A stretch of 64,000 bases of DNA from JAJVIP01 sp964405835. Its GTDB lineage: Bacteria > Elusimicrobiota > Elusimicrobia > F11. Both the position numbers and the translations under genes were made by a program. This document shows, in pieces, positions 33,499 to 42,062 of this stretch; position 1 is the first letter of the stretch, and each line of letters opens with the position of its first letter. The DNA lies in contig CAYOPN010000004.1 of NCBI GenBank assembly GCA_964405835.1, positions 1 through 64,000 on the forward strand, given 5' to 3'. The notes beneath the pieces were generated by a model. The model did no database searches. It saw only the letters and a list, made by a program, of their open reading frames with translations, and was not told where the DNA came from.

Positions 33499-34788
33499 TT
33501 AGTAAAGAATGAACGGGATAATTTGTTCCCGGAACGCGGCCAACCCCGATTCGTAATACGCGAACAGCTCTTCGGCGCTTATTTTTCCTTCGGACGCTTC
33601 ACGCAGTTTGTTGGAACCGCTCACAACGCGCACCTCGTCCCATTCGGGTTTGAAATCTTTGGGGTTCGACTTGTGAAGAAACAAAAACGCGCGCGCAAAT
33701 ATCTGGAACGGGCGGATGGTCTCGCGGTCGGTGACGATCAATCGCACGCCGTGGCAAACCTCCCCCGCGTAGACGTCCTTCTCCGGCGTGAACTCGACAA
33801 TTTCAAAAAGAACGCCGGGAAAATTCTGTTCGCGCAGATACGCGCACAGCGCCTTGGCGTTGATCCATGGCGCGCCGAACAGCTCAAACGGCGTCTCCGT
33901 GCCGCGGCCGACGGCCACGTTGGTGGCCTCAAACGCGCCGATGCCGGGGTATAACAACGCCGCCGTCAACGACCGGATGTTGGGAGACGGGTTGATGAAA
34001 GCGAGGCCGGTTTGGTCGTACCAGTCGGTCCGCTTCCAGCCTTTCATCCGCACCACATGCAAGTCGGCCTTCACGCCGCGGACCTTGTTGAACCAAAGCG
34101 CCAATTCTCCGACGGTAAAACCATGGCGGACCGGGACCTCAAAATATCCGGTCATGCGCCGAATTTCCGGATCCAGGATGCCTCCTTCAATAATATCGCC
34201 CCGCACCGGATTCGGCCGGTCCAGCACAACAAACCGCAGTTTTTTCTCGGCCGCCGCTTCCATCGCCATGCCCATCGTGGTGATGTACGTGTAAAAACGC
34301 GTGCCGATGTCTTGAATATCGAAAACGATGGTGTTCACATTTTTCAGCATCTTCGCGGTGGGACGCGTCGTCGGGCCATAGAGGCTGTATATCGGCAGCT
34401 TGGTCTTCGGGTCAATCCAATCGATGACGGTCTGGCCGTGGTCCGCCTTGCCGCGAAATCCATGTTCCGGTGTGAGCACGCAGACCAGTTTCACGTTGGG
34501 CGCCGCGCGCAGAATGTCGATGGTGGAATCGCCGTCGCGATCAACGCCGGTATGGTTGGTAATCAGCGCCACGCTCCGCCCTTTTAACGGCTCAAAGTCG
34601 AGCCGCTCCAACTCGTCGATGCCCAATGAAACTTGAGCAAAAACCGGTCCAGCTAACACCATCATTCCGAAAAATATCGTCGTTCCGAAGAACATCGTCA
34701 TCCCGGCGAAAGCCGGGATCCAGGTCTTAAACATCAGGCAAAGGACTGGGCCCCGGCTTTCGCCGGGGTGACGGGTGTGTTGTTTCAT
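33499..34788 (-). CDS. namZ: DUF1343 exo-beta-N-acetylmuramidase (NamZ-like), exported
   Basis: The DUF1343 core is evident: SVALITNHTGVDRDG, LTPEHGFRGKADHGQ, IYSLYGPTTRPTAKML, TIVFDIQDIGTRFYTYI, VVLDRPNPVRGD and PFELFGAPWI. Characterised NamZ enzymes remove MurNAc from the non-reducing end of wall fragments. Neighbouring anmK and murQ fit this. The ATG at 34788 overlaps the symporter stop (ATGA). Alternatives at 34734 and 34698 give shorter leaders. All lie in or across repeat copy 3, whose reading MFKTWIPAFAGMT leads into the hydrophobic signal ending PVFAQ. About 400 residues of mature protein is the normal size. Confidence 0.85.
   Translation of the reverse strand: MKQHTRHPGESRGPVLCLMFKTWIPAFAGMTMFFGTTIFFGMMVLAGPVFAQVSLGIDELERLDFEPLKGRSVALITNHTGVDRDGDSTIDILRAAPNVKLVCVLTPEHGFRGKADHGQTVIDWIDPKTKLPIYSLYGPTTRPTAKMLKNVNTIVFDIQDIGTRFYTYITTMGMAMEAAAEKKLRFVVLDRPNPVRGDIIEGGILDPEIRRMTGYFEVPVRHGFTVGELALWFNKVRGVKADLHVVRMKGWKRTDWYDQTGLAFINPSPNIRSLTAALLYPGIGAFEATNVAVGRGTETPFELFGAPWINAKALCAYLREQNFPGVLFEIVEFTPEKDVYAGEVCHGVRLIVTDRETIRPFQIFARAFLFLHKSNPKDFKPEWDEVRVVSGSNKLREASEGKISAEELFAYYESGLAAFREQIIPFILY
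34696..34773. repeat. Dispersed palindromic element, copy 3 (78 bp)
   Basis: A shorter 78-bp form with arms CGTCATCCCGGCGAAAGC ... GGCTTTCGCCGGGGTGACG. It differs from copy 4 at about one base, so these two are recent relatives. It lies entirely within the N-terminal coding part of namZ and is read in frame. Confidence 0.9.
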
Positions 34789-36209
34789 ATTTTTTCCTTA
34801 TCCATGACCGGCGCCAATAACCGCGCGAGCGCCATGGTTCCAAACGTCCCGATGAGAACGAGCCACGTCCATCCGACGTTCACGACTTTTTTCTCGGTCA
34901 ATATCAACAGCGTGAAGTTGAGGACGGCCATGAACACCATCGCCACGATGTTCGCGCGGTTGCTTTTCACTTTTGTCAAAAGCCCCAGCAGGAAAACTCC
35001 GAGCAATGAACCAAACGTAACGCCGCCGATTTTAAATGCGAGCCACAAAAAGCCGCTCAAGAAACTGAACGAATAGGCGAGGACCGCCAAAATCACGCCG
35101 AACACGAACACCATCACGCGCGCAACCTTCAAATAATGTTGGTCTGTTTCGTCTTTACGTATGAGCGGCCGGTAGAAATCGGTGACAAAGGAGGCCGTAA
35201 GGGAACCCAGCGGTGAATCGATGCTCGCCATGACAACCGCGGCAAGCACGAGCCCGCGCAACAATTCCGGCATTTGCGTGCTCGCGAAGAAGGGGAAAAT
35301 ATCGTCGGGTTTGGCCGGCAGCGCCGCGCCCGCGTGCTGTTGATAGAACACGAACAACCCCGCCCCGATAATTAGATGAAGCGACATCACAAATAGCCCG
35401 ACGATCGGCGTGGCCAGCGTGGCCTTCTGCGATTGTTTGCGCGTTTCCAGCGTCAGCAAACGCTGCATGAGTTCATGGTCCGTTCCATAAGCGGCCATCG
35501 AACCGAAGAACCCGTTGAGGATGGCGAGCCACCAGATGTTCGCGGAGCCGGGCGTGGTGTTGATGATGTCGAGCTTGCCGGCCGCGTTCGCCGCCGAAAA
35601 AATGCCCATGAAGCCACCGTCAATCGCGCCACTCAAAAACCACAACGTGCCAAGGGCCGCTATAACGAAGGACGCGGTCTGCCAGACGCCGGTCCAGATG
35701 ACGGCCTTCACACCGCCCCAACTAATGTAGAGCATCGAAGCAATCGAGAAAATAATGATGGTCGCGACGAGATTCCAGCCCATGAGCACCGACACCGCGG
35801 TCGCGGCCACGGTGAGCCGCACGCCCGAACCCAAGAGCCGCGTCACAAAAAAGAACGCGGTGCCCGCGTATTGCGTTTCGGAGCCGAAGCGGTGCTTCAG
35901 AAATTCGTAAATGGTCGTGCAGTTGAACTTGTAGAAGGCCGGTATAAAAAAGAACGCGAGTGCGATGCGCGATGCGAACGAACCGATGAAAAACTGCAGA
36001 TACTCCCAGTTCTCTTTGTAAGCGGTGGCCGGCACCGAGATGATGGTGACCGCCGAAATTTCGGTGGCGACGAAGGACAAACAGGCCGCCCACATGGGGA
36101 TTTTTCTGTTTCCAAGAAAGAAGGACTGCGTGGAATTTTCGTCGCGACCCATCCAGAAACCGATCCCAAACAAAATTGCGACCGAAATGCCGACCACCAA
36201 ATAATTCAT
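34785..36209 (-). CDS. Sodium:solute symporter (SSS family)
   Basis: 474 residues, about thirteen hydrophobic helices. SSS landmarks are FFLGNRKIPMWAACLSFVATEISAVT near the start, FIPAFYKFNCTTIYEFLKHRFG, and YGTDHELMQRLLTLETRKQSQKA. Relatives carry sugars such as sialic acid or other solutes into the cytoplasm with sodium. Placed between anmK and namZ, with overlaps on both sides, it is very likely the importer for MurNAc, anhydro-MurNAc or a wall-derived sugar. The substrate is inferred from context only. Confidence 0.87.
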   Translation of the reverse strand: MNYLVVGISVAILFGIGFWMGRDENSTQSFFLGNRKIPMWAACLSFVATEISAVTIISVPATAYKENWEYLQFFIGSFASRIALAFFFIPAFYKFNCTTIYEFLKHRFGSETQYAGTAFFFVTRLLGSGVRLTVAATAVSVLMGWNLVATIIIFSIASMLYISWGGVKAVIWTGVWQTASFVIAALGTLWFLSGAIDGGFMGIFSAANAAGKLDIINTTPGSANIWWLAILNGFFGSMAAYGTDHELMQRLLTLETRKQSQKATLATPIVGLFVMSLHLIIGAGLFVFYQQHAGAALPAKPDDIFPFFASTQMPELLRGLVLAAVVMASIDSPLGSLTASFVTDFYRPLIRKDETDQHYLKVARVMVFVFGVILAVLAYSFSFLSGFLWLAFKIGGVTFGSLLGVFLLGLLTKVKSNRANIVAMVFMAVLNFTLLILTEKKVVNVGWTWLVLIGTFGTMALARLLAPVMDKEKI

Positions 36210-37354
36210 GGGCGCGTGATGGACCCAAGCACGCGCGCGTGTTTGGCGCCGGTGCCGGAGGGGAGATGGTTGACTTGATGATGCAGACAGCGCAACCCGA
36301 AGAACGCGAACGCCAGCGGCTCTTTCGCCTGGGCGGGAAGTCCGGCCTGTCCGCCGAGCAGGCGGGTTGACTCAATTGATTTGACCGGGATCGGCGCGAA
36401 CAAACATTCCAATTTCTTCATGAGCGTCTTGTTGTGCACGCCGCCCCCCGACACCACGAGTTCTTCAATCGGATAATTATTGAAGATGTGGTCGCGAAAA
36501 CTTTCCTGGATCGTGATGCAGGTAAAATAATTCAGTGTGGCCAACGCGTCGGCCGGGTGCGACGTGATCATCGCGCCCAGATGTTCCCTGAGAAATTGTT
36601 CGTTGAAGATTTCGGGGCCGGTCGATTTCGGCGGCAGCTTCTTAAAAAATGGATGCGCGATCATTTTCTGAATGGCCGGCATGTTGATCGCGCCCTGTTT
36701 CGCGAAATGGCCGTTCTTGTCGAACGATTCTTTTCCATGCGTGATCTGCCGCACCGCCATGTCCATCAAACAATTGGCGGGGCCTGTATCGAACGCAAGA
36801 GGTGACGCGATACCCTTGCCGACCACGGTCACGTTCGCGATTCCGCCCAAGTTGAGCAGCGCGCGCACCGGTCCATTTCCATAGAAGAATTGGTCAAAAA
36901 ACGGAATAAGCGGCGCGCCCTGGCCGCCGGCCGCGATGTCCCGCTGGCGGAAATGCGAAACCACGGGAATGCCCGTTCGTTCGGCAATGACGGCCGGATC
37001 GGCGAGCTGAAAAGTATTTTTCAACTCGTCATCGGGCCCGTGATAAATGGTTTGGCCGTGCGAGCCGATGCAAGCGACATTCTCCGGCTTCGTGTGCGTT
37101 TTTTTTAAAAGTTTCAGCGCGGCCGTCGCAAAAATTTCGCCGAGCTCGCGGTTCAGCAGCGACGCGTCCGCGGCTGAGAGATCACCGCGCTGACGGATTT
37201 TTTTAAGAATGCTGTCAGGGTAATCGACGGTCACGTCGGCGATGAATTCAAACGAGTGGTTTTTAAAGGAACCGAGCGCGGCGGACACGCCGTCGGCGGA
37301 AGTGCCGGACATGAGGCCCAGCGCGAGGGTCGAGGTCATCCGACCTGATGTCAT
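36206..37354 (-). CDS. anmK: Anhydro-N-acetylmuramic acid kinase
   Basis: 382 residues with the diagnostic ALGLMSGTSADGV near the start, IGSHGQTIYHGP, FQLADPAVIAERTGIPVVSHFR, GGQGAPLIPFFDQ, RALLNLGGIANVT, FDTGPANCLMD and LVVSGGGVHN. AnmK hydrolyses and phosphorylates 1,6-anhydro-MurNAc to MurNAc-6-phosphate in the cytoplasm. That product is the substrate of MurQ, encoded directly upstream with an ATGA-type overlap. It is also overlapped by the symporter start, so the three are one translational unit. Length is normal. Confidence 0.93.
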   Translation of the reverse strand: MTSGRMTSTLALGLMSGTSADGVSAALGSFKNHSFEFIADVTVDYPDSILKKIRQRGDLSAADASLLNRELGEIFATAALKLLKKTHTKPENVACIGSHGQTIYHGPDDELKNTFQLADPAVIAERTGIPVVSHFRQRDIAAGGQGAPLIPFFDQFFYGNGPVRALLNLGGIANVTVVGKGIASPLAFDTGPANCLMDMAVRQITHGKESFDKNGHFAKQGAINMPAIQKMIAHPFFKKLPPKSTGPEIFNEQFLREHLGAMITSHPADALATLNYFTCITIQESFRDHIFNNYPIEELVVSGGGVHNKTLMKKLECLFAPIPVKSIESTRLLGGQAGLPAQAKEPLAFAFFGLRCLHHQVNHLPSGTGAKHARVLGSITRP

Positions 37355-38262
37355 TCGGTCAAGGCCGCGTGCAAATGCCCGTTCACATCGGCCAATTGCT
37401 GGACGGCTTCAGCACGGCCAATTTTTTTCTTGGCCATCAGCACAGCGACTTTCGCGTTGCCACCGGACGCCCGCAACAGTTTCGCAGCTTTTGAAGAGGG
37501 TACGCCGGCCAATTCGGATATAAGACGCGTTGCGCGCGCGGTGAGCTTGGCCGAACGCGGCTGCAAATCCACCATGCGGTTGCCATAGACTTTACCGAGC
37601 TGGATCATCGTGCCGACCGTGAGCATGTTCAAAACGAGTTTCGTGGCGGTGCCGGCCTTAAGCCGCGTGGAACCGGAGATGACTTCGGGCCCGGTTTTCA
37701 CGGCAATGGTCACGTGCGCGGGGCTCATCAATTGCCCAGAGTGGCACGTCACCAAAACAGTTTTTGCGCCGCGCTTCCGGGCGGCCGCGAGCCCCGCTTG
37801 CACAAACGGCGTGATGCCGCTCGCCGCCACGCCAATGACAACATCTTTATCGCGGACTTTACCGCGCACAAACCGTTCAGCGTCCGCGCCGCGGTCCTCC
37901 GCGCCTTCCTTCGATCGAAACACCGAGGACTTGCCGCCGGCCATCACGGCCTGGATCAGTGAGGGCGGGGTATTAAAAGTGGGGGGGCACTCCGCCGCTT
38001 CCAACACGGCCAGGCGCCCGCTCGTGCCGGCGCCCAAAATAAAAATACGGCCTCCGGACTTGACCGCGAACAACAGAACGTGGACGGCCTTTTCAATTTG
38101 GGGGATTTGCGCGCGGACCGCGCGGGCCACGGTGGCGTCTTCGTTGTTGATGGTGCGGAGGGCTTTTCCGACGGAAAAACGGTCAATCTGGCGGGAACGG
38201 GGGTTGTTTTGCTCGGTGGGGAGCCGCGCGTAAATTGAGTGCGATTTCACGCCGGGAAACAT
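37351..38262 (-). CDS. murQ: N-acetylmuramic acid 6-phosphate etherase
   Basis: MurQ removes the lactyl ether from MurNAc-6-phosphate, giving GlcNAc-6-phosphate. It shows LPTEQNNPRSRQID near the start, the SIS-domain loop FILGAGTSGRLAVLEAAECPPTF, GGKSSVFRSKEGAEDRGADA, VIGVAASGITPFV and ISGSTRLKAGTATK, followed by a C-terminal UBA-like helical end. The ATG at 38262 gives 303 residues, the family norm. An opening at 38388 would run across the divergent gene's start. No obvious ribosome site is seen. It heads the minus-strand recycling run. Confidence 0.92.
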   Translation of the reverse strand: MFPGVKSHSIYARLPTEQNNPRSRQIDRFSVGKALRTINNEDATVARAVRAQIPQIEKAVHVLLFAVKSGGRIFILGAGTSGRLAVLEAAECPPTFNTPPSLIQAVMAGGKSSVFRSKEGAEDRGADAERFVRGKVRDKDVVIGVAASGITPFVQAGLAAARKRGAKTVLVTCHSGQLMSPAHVTIAVKTGPEVISGSTRLKAGTATKLVLNMLTVGTMIQLGKVYGNRMVDLQPRSAKLTARATRLISELAGVPSSKAAKLLRASGGNAKVAVLMAKKKIGRAEAVQQLADVNGHLHAALTE

Positions 38263-38328
38263 ATCAAAGTTTTTTACCGCCGCGTAAAAATCTCGAAACC
38301 TCCGCTGGACTTTGGTAGATTGTTGGTC

Positions 38329-38547
38329 ATGAAAAAAATTTGGGTCCATAAAGCCCGTTCGCTTCGTGAAGCGAATGATTTTGATCAAAAATACTATCGC
38401 AATATGTCGCCCACCGAACGATTGGATACCGTAGAGTTTCTAAGAAAAGAAGCCGATCGATTCCTACCCAACAATAATGGAAAGCACTCAAAAAGACTAC
38501 GAAGAGTTATTACGATTATTAAACTGAAAAAGAAAACTTCAGAATAA
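38329..38547 (+). CDS. Small conserved-type protein (72 aa), possible orphan TA-like partner
   Basis: The ATG at 38329 is preferred over the longer frame, which would run back across murQ. The sequence is MKKIWVHKARSLREANDFD followed by MSPTERLDTVEFLRKEADRF and a basic end (KRLRRVITIIKLKKK). I recall similar short proteins lying next to nucleotidyltransferase/AbiEii-type genes in many genomes, but no such partner is present here. It is divergent from murQ (66 bases apart) and six bases upstream of nagZ. Its function is unknown, and a DNA- or RNA-binding role is only a guess from charge. Confidence 0.6.
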   Translation: MKKIWVHKARSLREANDFDQKYYRNMSPTERLDTVEFLRKEADRFLPNNNGKHSKRLRRVITIIKLKKKTSE

Positions 38548-38553
38548 ATTGAT

Positions 38554-40077
38554 ATGTCCCAGACACTTGAAGGTCTCGTCGGTTCCAAACTTGTCATTGG
38601 GTTTCCCGGGACCAAAATCACTCCTGAGATTGTCCAGCAATTCCGGACCACGCACGCCGGTGGCGTTATTTTTTACCGCATCAACTTTGAATCCCCGCAG
38701 CAACTCCGCAAACTGATCTCCGATTTGGAAAACGCGCTCGGCCGCAAACTGCTTGTTACCGTCGACCAGGAAGGGGGGCGCGTTACCATGTACCGCGACG
38801 GCGTGACCATTTTCCCGGACAATTTGGCTTTCGTCCGGACCGGCAATGTCGATTACGCGAAGAAGGCCGGTGAAATTGTGGCCAAGGAACTGCGCGCGCT
38901 TGGCACCGATGTAAACTTCGCGCCGGTCGTGGACGTGCTCGAGACACCCTATTCGCCGAACATCGGCATCCGCTCGTTCGGCACCGACCCGAAATTGGTC
39001 TCGGACATGGGCGTGGCCTATATCAAAGCGCTGCAAGCGGGCGGCGTGTCGGCGACAGCAAAACATTTTCCAGGCAGCGGCCCCGCCACCATCGACGGCC
39101 ACCTGAAATTGCCCACCATCCAATTCACGTGGGACGAGATGAAACCCCATCTGCAGCCGTTTATCCGCTCCATTGAGGCCGGCGTGGACGTGATCATGTC
39201 CTCGCACCCCAAATATCCGCGTCTCGACCCCAATCCCGGCAACATTGCCACCTTCTCGCGCCGCATCATGACGGACTGTCTGCGCGACGAACTGGGGTTT
39301 AAAGGTGTGATATCCAGCGACGACTTGGAAATGGGGGCCATTAAAGAGATGTGTCCGATCGATGTGGCCGCCGTGAAGACCGTCGCGGCCGGACATGATC
39401 TGGTCCTGAGCTGCCATGATTTCGAAAGCCAACTCAAATGTTATCGAGGATTGGTAGAAGCTTATAAAGGAAAGCTTTTGCCAATCAATGAGTTAGAAGA
39501 AAGCAATGACCGTATCGAAAAGTTGAAATCCAAACGTAAAAATCGGTTTGAAGGAACGCCGGCGGCGCATCCGGAAGGGGAAAAACTGGCGCTAAAGATC
39601 GCATCCGAAGGCGTAGAGGTCATTCAAGACCCGGACAAGGTCCTTCCGCTTCCCAATTCGCTTCGGCAAGACATAGGAATCATCTTCCCGCAGCTCTCCA
39701 GTTTCGCTCCAAAGATAATGATTGAGAAAGCATTTGAAGATGAAATTGGATTTTTTCACGAAATCTTGGGCCACCTTCCAGAGAAGCATGTCACCGAGGT
39801 TTATGGCATCAATCCCAGCGATGACGACATTGAGAATTGCGCTAACTTGGCCCGCCGGTCCACCGTCACACTGTTCTTTTGTTTCGACGCCCATCTCTAC
39901 CCCAAAGAGCAAGAACTCTTCGCGATGCTTCAACGCTCGTCCCGGAAGCTGGTGGTGGTCCTGCTCCGCAATCCGTACGACAAGACCTTCGTGCGACCCA
40001 AAGACGCCTGTTTGACGGCCTTCGGCTTCCGCCGTTCTCAAATCCAAGCTGTTATCGACAAGATCTACGGAGAATAA
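38554..40077 (+). CDS. nagZ: GH3 beta-N-acetylglucosaminidase (NagZ-like) with C-terminal domain
   Basis: 507 residues. The GH3 barrel occupies about residues 1-340: LVTVDQEGGRVTM, NFAPVVDVLETPYSPNIGIRSFG, AKHFPGSGPATIDGHLKLP, VDVIMSSHPKYP and the nucleophile Asp256 in ISSDDLEMGA. The Asp-His dyad used as acid/base by NagZ enzymes is present (D181, H183). The usual KHFPGHG reads KHFPGSG. A second domain of about 160 residues follows, as in the longer Bacillus-type enzymes. NagZ frees GlcNAc from GlcNAc-anhydroMurNAc fragments. No clear export signal is seen, so action is probably cytoplasmic on imported fragments. Confidence 0.87.
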   Translation: MSQTLEGLVGSKLVIGFPGTKITPEIVQQFRTTHAGGVIFYRINFESPQQLRKLISDLENALGRKLLVTVDQEGGRVTMYRDGVTIFPDNLAFVRTGNVDYAKKAGEIVAKELRALGTDVNFAPVVDVLETPYSPNIGIRSFGTDPKLVSDMGVAYIKALQAGGVSATAKHFPGSGPATIDGHLKLPTIQFTWDEMKPHLQPFIRSIEAGVDVIMSSHPKYPRLDPNPGNIATFSRRIMTDCLRDELGFKGVISSDDLEMGAIKEMCPIDVAAVKTVAAGHDLVLSCHDFESQLKCYRGLVEAYKGKLLPINELEESNDRIEKLKSKRKNRFEGTPAAHPEGEKLALKIASEGVEVIQDPDKVLPLPNSLRQDIGIIFPQLSSFAPKIMIEKAFEDEIGFFHEILGHLPEKHVTEVYGINPSDDDIENCANLARRSTVTLFFCFDAHLYPKEQELFAMLQRSSRKLVVVLLRNPYDKTFVRPKDACLTAFGFRRSQIQAVIDKIYGE

Positions 40078-40078
40078 A

Positions 40079-40738
40079 ATGGATATCTACGCCGACGTTG
40101 GAGGGACCCACGTGCGCGCTTGGGCAGAGGGAGAAGGCAAGCGCATCGAGAACCTTATTATTGGGCTCCGCGGCGTGTGGACCAGCGCCGAAAAAACCGC
40201 CTGGAAGAAGAAATTCCGCGGCATCGCGCCCAAGATTACGGTGCTCTCCGATGTGGAACTGGCCCACCGCATCAAATTTGGCAAGGGCCCCGGTATTGTG
40301 ATCAACGCCGGCACCGGCGCCATCGCTTATGGCCGCAACATCGACGGAAAAACCGCGCGCGCGGGAGGATTGGGACCGCTGGTGGGCGACGAGGGCTCGG
40401 CTTTTTGGATTGGAAAAGAATATTTACGGATGCAATACCAGATCGAACCCGATCACCGTGTCATCCGGCCCTATGTGGTGGGAGCGAACCCGGTGGCCAA
40501 AATCGCCGCGCTCGCCAAAAAAGTCGTTCAGATTGCCGAAGAAAAACCCAATTCGTTTGAGCGGCGGATTGTCAACGAGGCGTTCGTGCATCTGCGGGAG
40601 CTGCTAAAGGAAGTGCGGATGAAACTGCGGATGCCGCACCGCAGTCCGATCGGACTGACGGGCGGGTTGTTCGAAAACAAATTCTTTAAGATGTCGTTCG
40701 CAAAGTTTTTAACGGGGAACGGCGGTTCCGGGTTTTGA
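40079..40738 (+). CDS. BadF/BcrA-type ATPase, putative N-acetylglucosamine kinase
   Basis: 219 residues of the ASKHA sugar-kinase fold. Visible parts are the phosphate-1 loop YADVGGTHVRAW, LSDVELAHRI, GIVINAGTGAIAYGR (phosphate-2), AGGLGPLVGDEGSAFWIG and a C-terminal LTGGLFENKFF adenosine motif. Family members of this type phosphorylate GlcNAc or glucosamine. It is shorter than the usual 290-320 residues. It begins two bases after nagZ, so it would phosphorylate the GlcNAc that NagZ releases. The last 53 bases overlap the convergent hpf gene. Confidence 0.72.
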   Translation: MDIYADVGGTHVRAWAEGEGKRIENLIIGLRGVWTSAEKTAWKKKFRGIAPKITVLSDVELAHRIKFGKGPGIVINAGTGAIAYGRNIDGKTARAGGLGPLVGDEGSAFWIGKEYLRMQYQIEPDHRVIRPYVVGANPVAKIAALAKKVVQIAEEKPNSFERRIVNEAFVHLRELLKEVRMKLRMPHRSPIGLTGGLFENKFFKMSFAKFLTGNGGSGF

Positions 40739-41024
40739 TGTCCTTGTAGAGTTTGTGGATCTGGGACTCGAGGACTTTGGACGCGGCGTCGATGGCTTCC
40801 ATCATGGTTTCGGCGGTTTTTTTCACGTCGATGGTCTTGCGGGGGACTTTGGCGATCACGTGACAGACTTCGGACCCTTTGCGGTGGTGATGGCTGGTTG
40901 TTAGAAAGTATTCGATGCGAATGATCCGGTCCTCAAAGCGGTCAAGCTTCGCGAGCCGGTCGTAGATATGGTCCTTCCAACGCGCCTGCACCGTTGTCTC
41001 ATGCCCTCGAATGAAAACCTGCAT
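40686..41024 (-). CDS. hpf: Ribosome hibernation-promoting factor (sigma-54 modulation protein family)
   Basis: 112 residues, short-form HPF/YfiA: MQVFIRGHETTVQARWKDHI, RIEYFLTTSHHHRKGSEVCHVIAKVPRKTIDV, then a helix with MMEAIDAASKVLESQIHKL. A strong site AAGGAGG precedes the ATG. These proteins block or dimerise ribosomes when growth stops. In many bacteria the gene lies beside rpoN. rpoN is not in the window, although sigma-54-like promoters are. It is convergent with the sugar kinase, overlapping by 53 bases. Confidence 0.88.
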   Translation of the reverse strand: MQVFIRGHETTVQARWKDHIYDRLAKLDRFEDRIIRIEYFLTTSHHHRKGSEVCHVIAKVPRKTIDVKKTAETMMEAIDAASKVLESQIHKLYKDIKTRNRRSPLKTLRTTS

Positions 41025-41064
41025 CGCATCCTCCTTGGAATTTTTCTAATGTCCGCGGACGATT

Positions 41065-42057
41065 ATGCAAAAAAAACGCGTCTTTTCCGGCATACAACCT
41101 TCCGGCATTGTTCATATCGGCAACTACATCGGCGCTTTGAAGAACTGGGCGCTTATGCAACAGGACCACGATTGCATCTACTGTATCGTCGATCTGCACG
41201 CGATTACGGTGCCGCAGGATCCGAAAGACCTGCGCGAACGCATTTTGTTGACGACCGCCATCACGCTGGCCTCAGGCATCGACCCGGAACAATCCATCCT
41301 CTTTGTTCAATCCGACGTTCCCGAACATGCCGAGCTTGCCTGGCTGCTTAATTGCATCGTCTACTACGGCGAGCTCAAACAAATGACGCAATTTAAAGAC
41401 AAGTCGACCGTTCGCGGCGAAGGCACGTCGGCCGGCCTGTTCACGTATCCGGTTTTGATGGCGGCGGACATATTGCTTTATGGAACACACGCGGTGCCCG
41501 TCGGAGACGATCAACGTCAGCATCTCGAGCTCGCGCGCCTTATCGCGCGACGACTCGAAAAAGACGTCGACAAATGGGTCGTGGTGCCGACCGCGTTCAT
41601 CGGCAAAGCGGGCGCGCGCGTGATGGGGCTCGACGATCCGGCCGCGAAGATGAGCAAGTCCGCTTCCAGCGAATTCAATTACATTTCGCTCGCCGATTCG
41701 GCCGACACGATCCGGAAAAAAATCAAGAAAGCCGTCACCGATTCCGGAACGACCATTGAATTTGACGAGGAGAAACGCCCTGCGATCGCGAACCTGCTCA
41801 CAATTTACAGTTCGCTGTCGGACCGGCCGATTCCCGACATTGTGCAGCAGTACGTGGGCAAAGGGTACGGCGATTTCAAAAAAGACCTGGCCGAAGTGGT
41901 GGTGGAAGGGTTGGCGCCGATGCAAAAACGCATCCAAGATTTTTCGTCGGACCCAGCACAACTTCAGAAAATTCTCACCGAAGGGGCGGAAAAGGCATCC
42001 GCCATTGCACGTCCCCGAATGGCTGAACTCAAAAAGCTACTTGGGCTTGGGAAATGA
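41065..42057 (+). CDS. trpS: Tryptophanyl-tRNA synthetase
   Basis: 330 residues, class I synthetase. RVFSGIQPSGIVHIGNYIGAL carries the HIGN signature, GDDQRQHLELARLIA is the tryptophan-site helix and AAKMSKSASSEF is the KMSKS loop. LFTYPVLMAADILLY is also standard. It charges tRNA-Trp in the cytoplasm. It is divergent from hpf (40 bases) and followed five bases later by repeat copy 4. Confidence 0.96.
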   Translation: MQKKRVFSGIQPSGIVHIGNYIGALKNWALMQQDHDCIYCIVDLHAITVPQDPKDLRERILLTTAITLASGIDPEQSILFVQSDVPEHAELAWLLNCIVYYGELKQMTQFKDKSTVRGEGTSAGLFTYPVLMAADILLYGTHAVPVGDDQRQHLELARLIARRLEKDVDKWVVVPTAFIGKAGARVMGLDDPAAKMSKSASSEFNYISLADSADTIRKKIKKAVTDSGTTIEFDEEKRPAIANLLTIYSSLSDRPIPDIVQQYVGKGYGDFKKDLAEVVVEGLAPMQKRIQDFSSDPAQLQKILTEGAEKASAIARPRMAELKKLLGLGK

Positions 42058-42062
42058 TCAAT

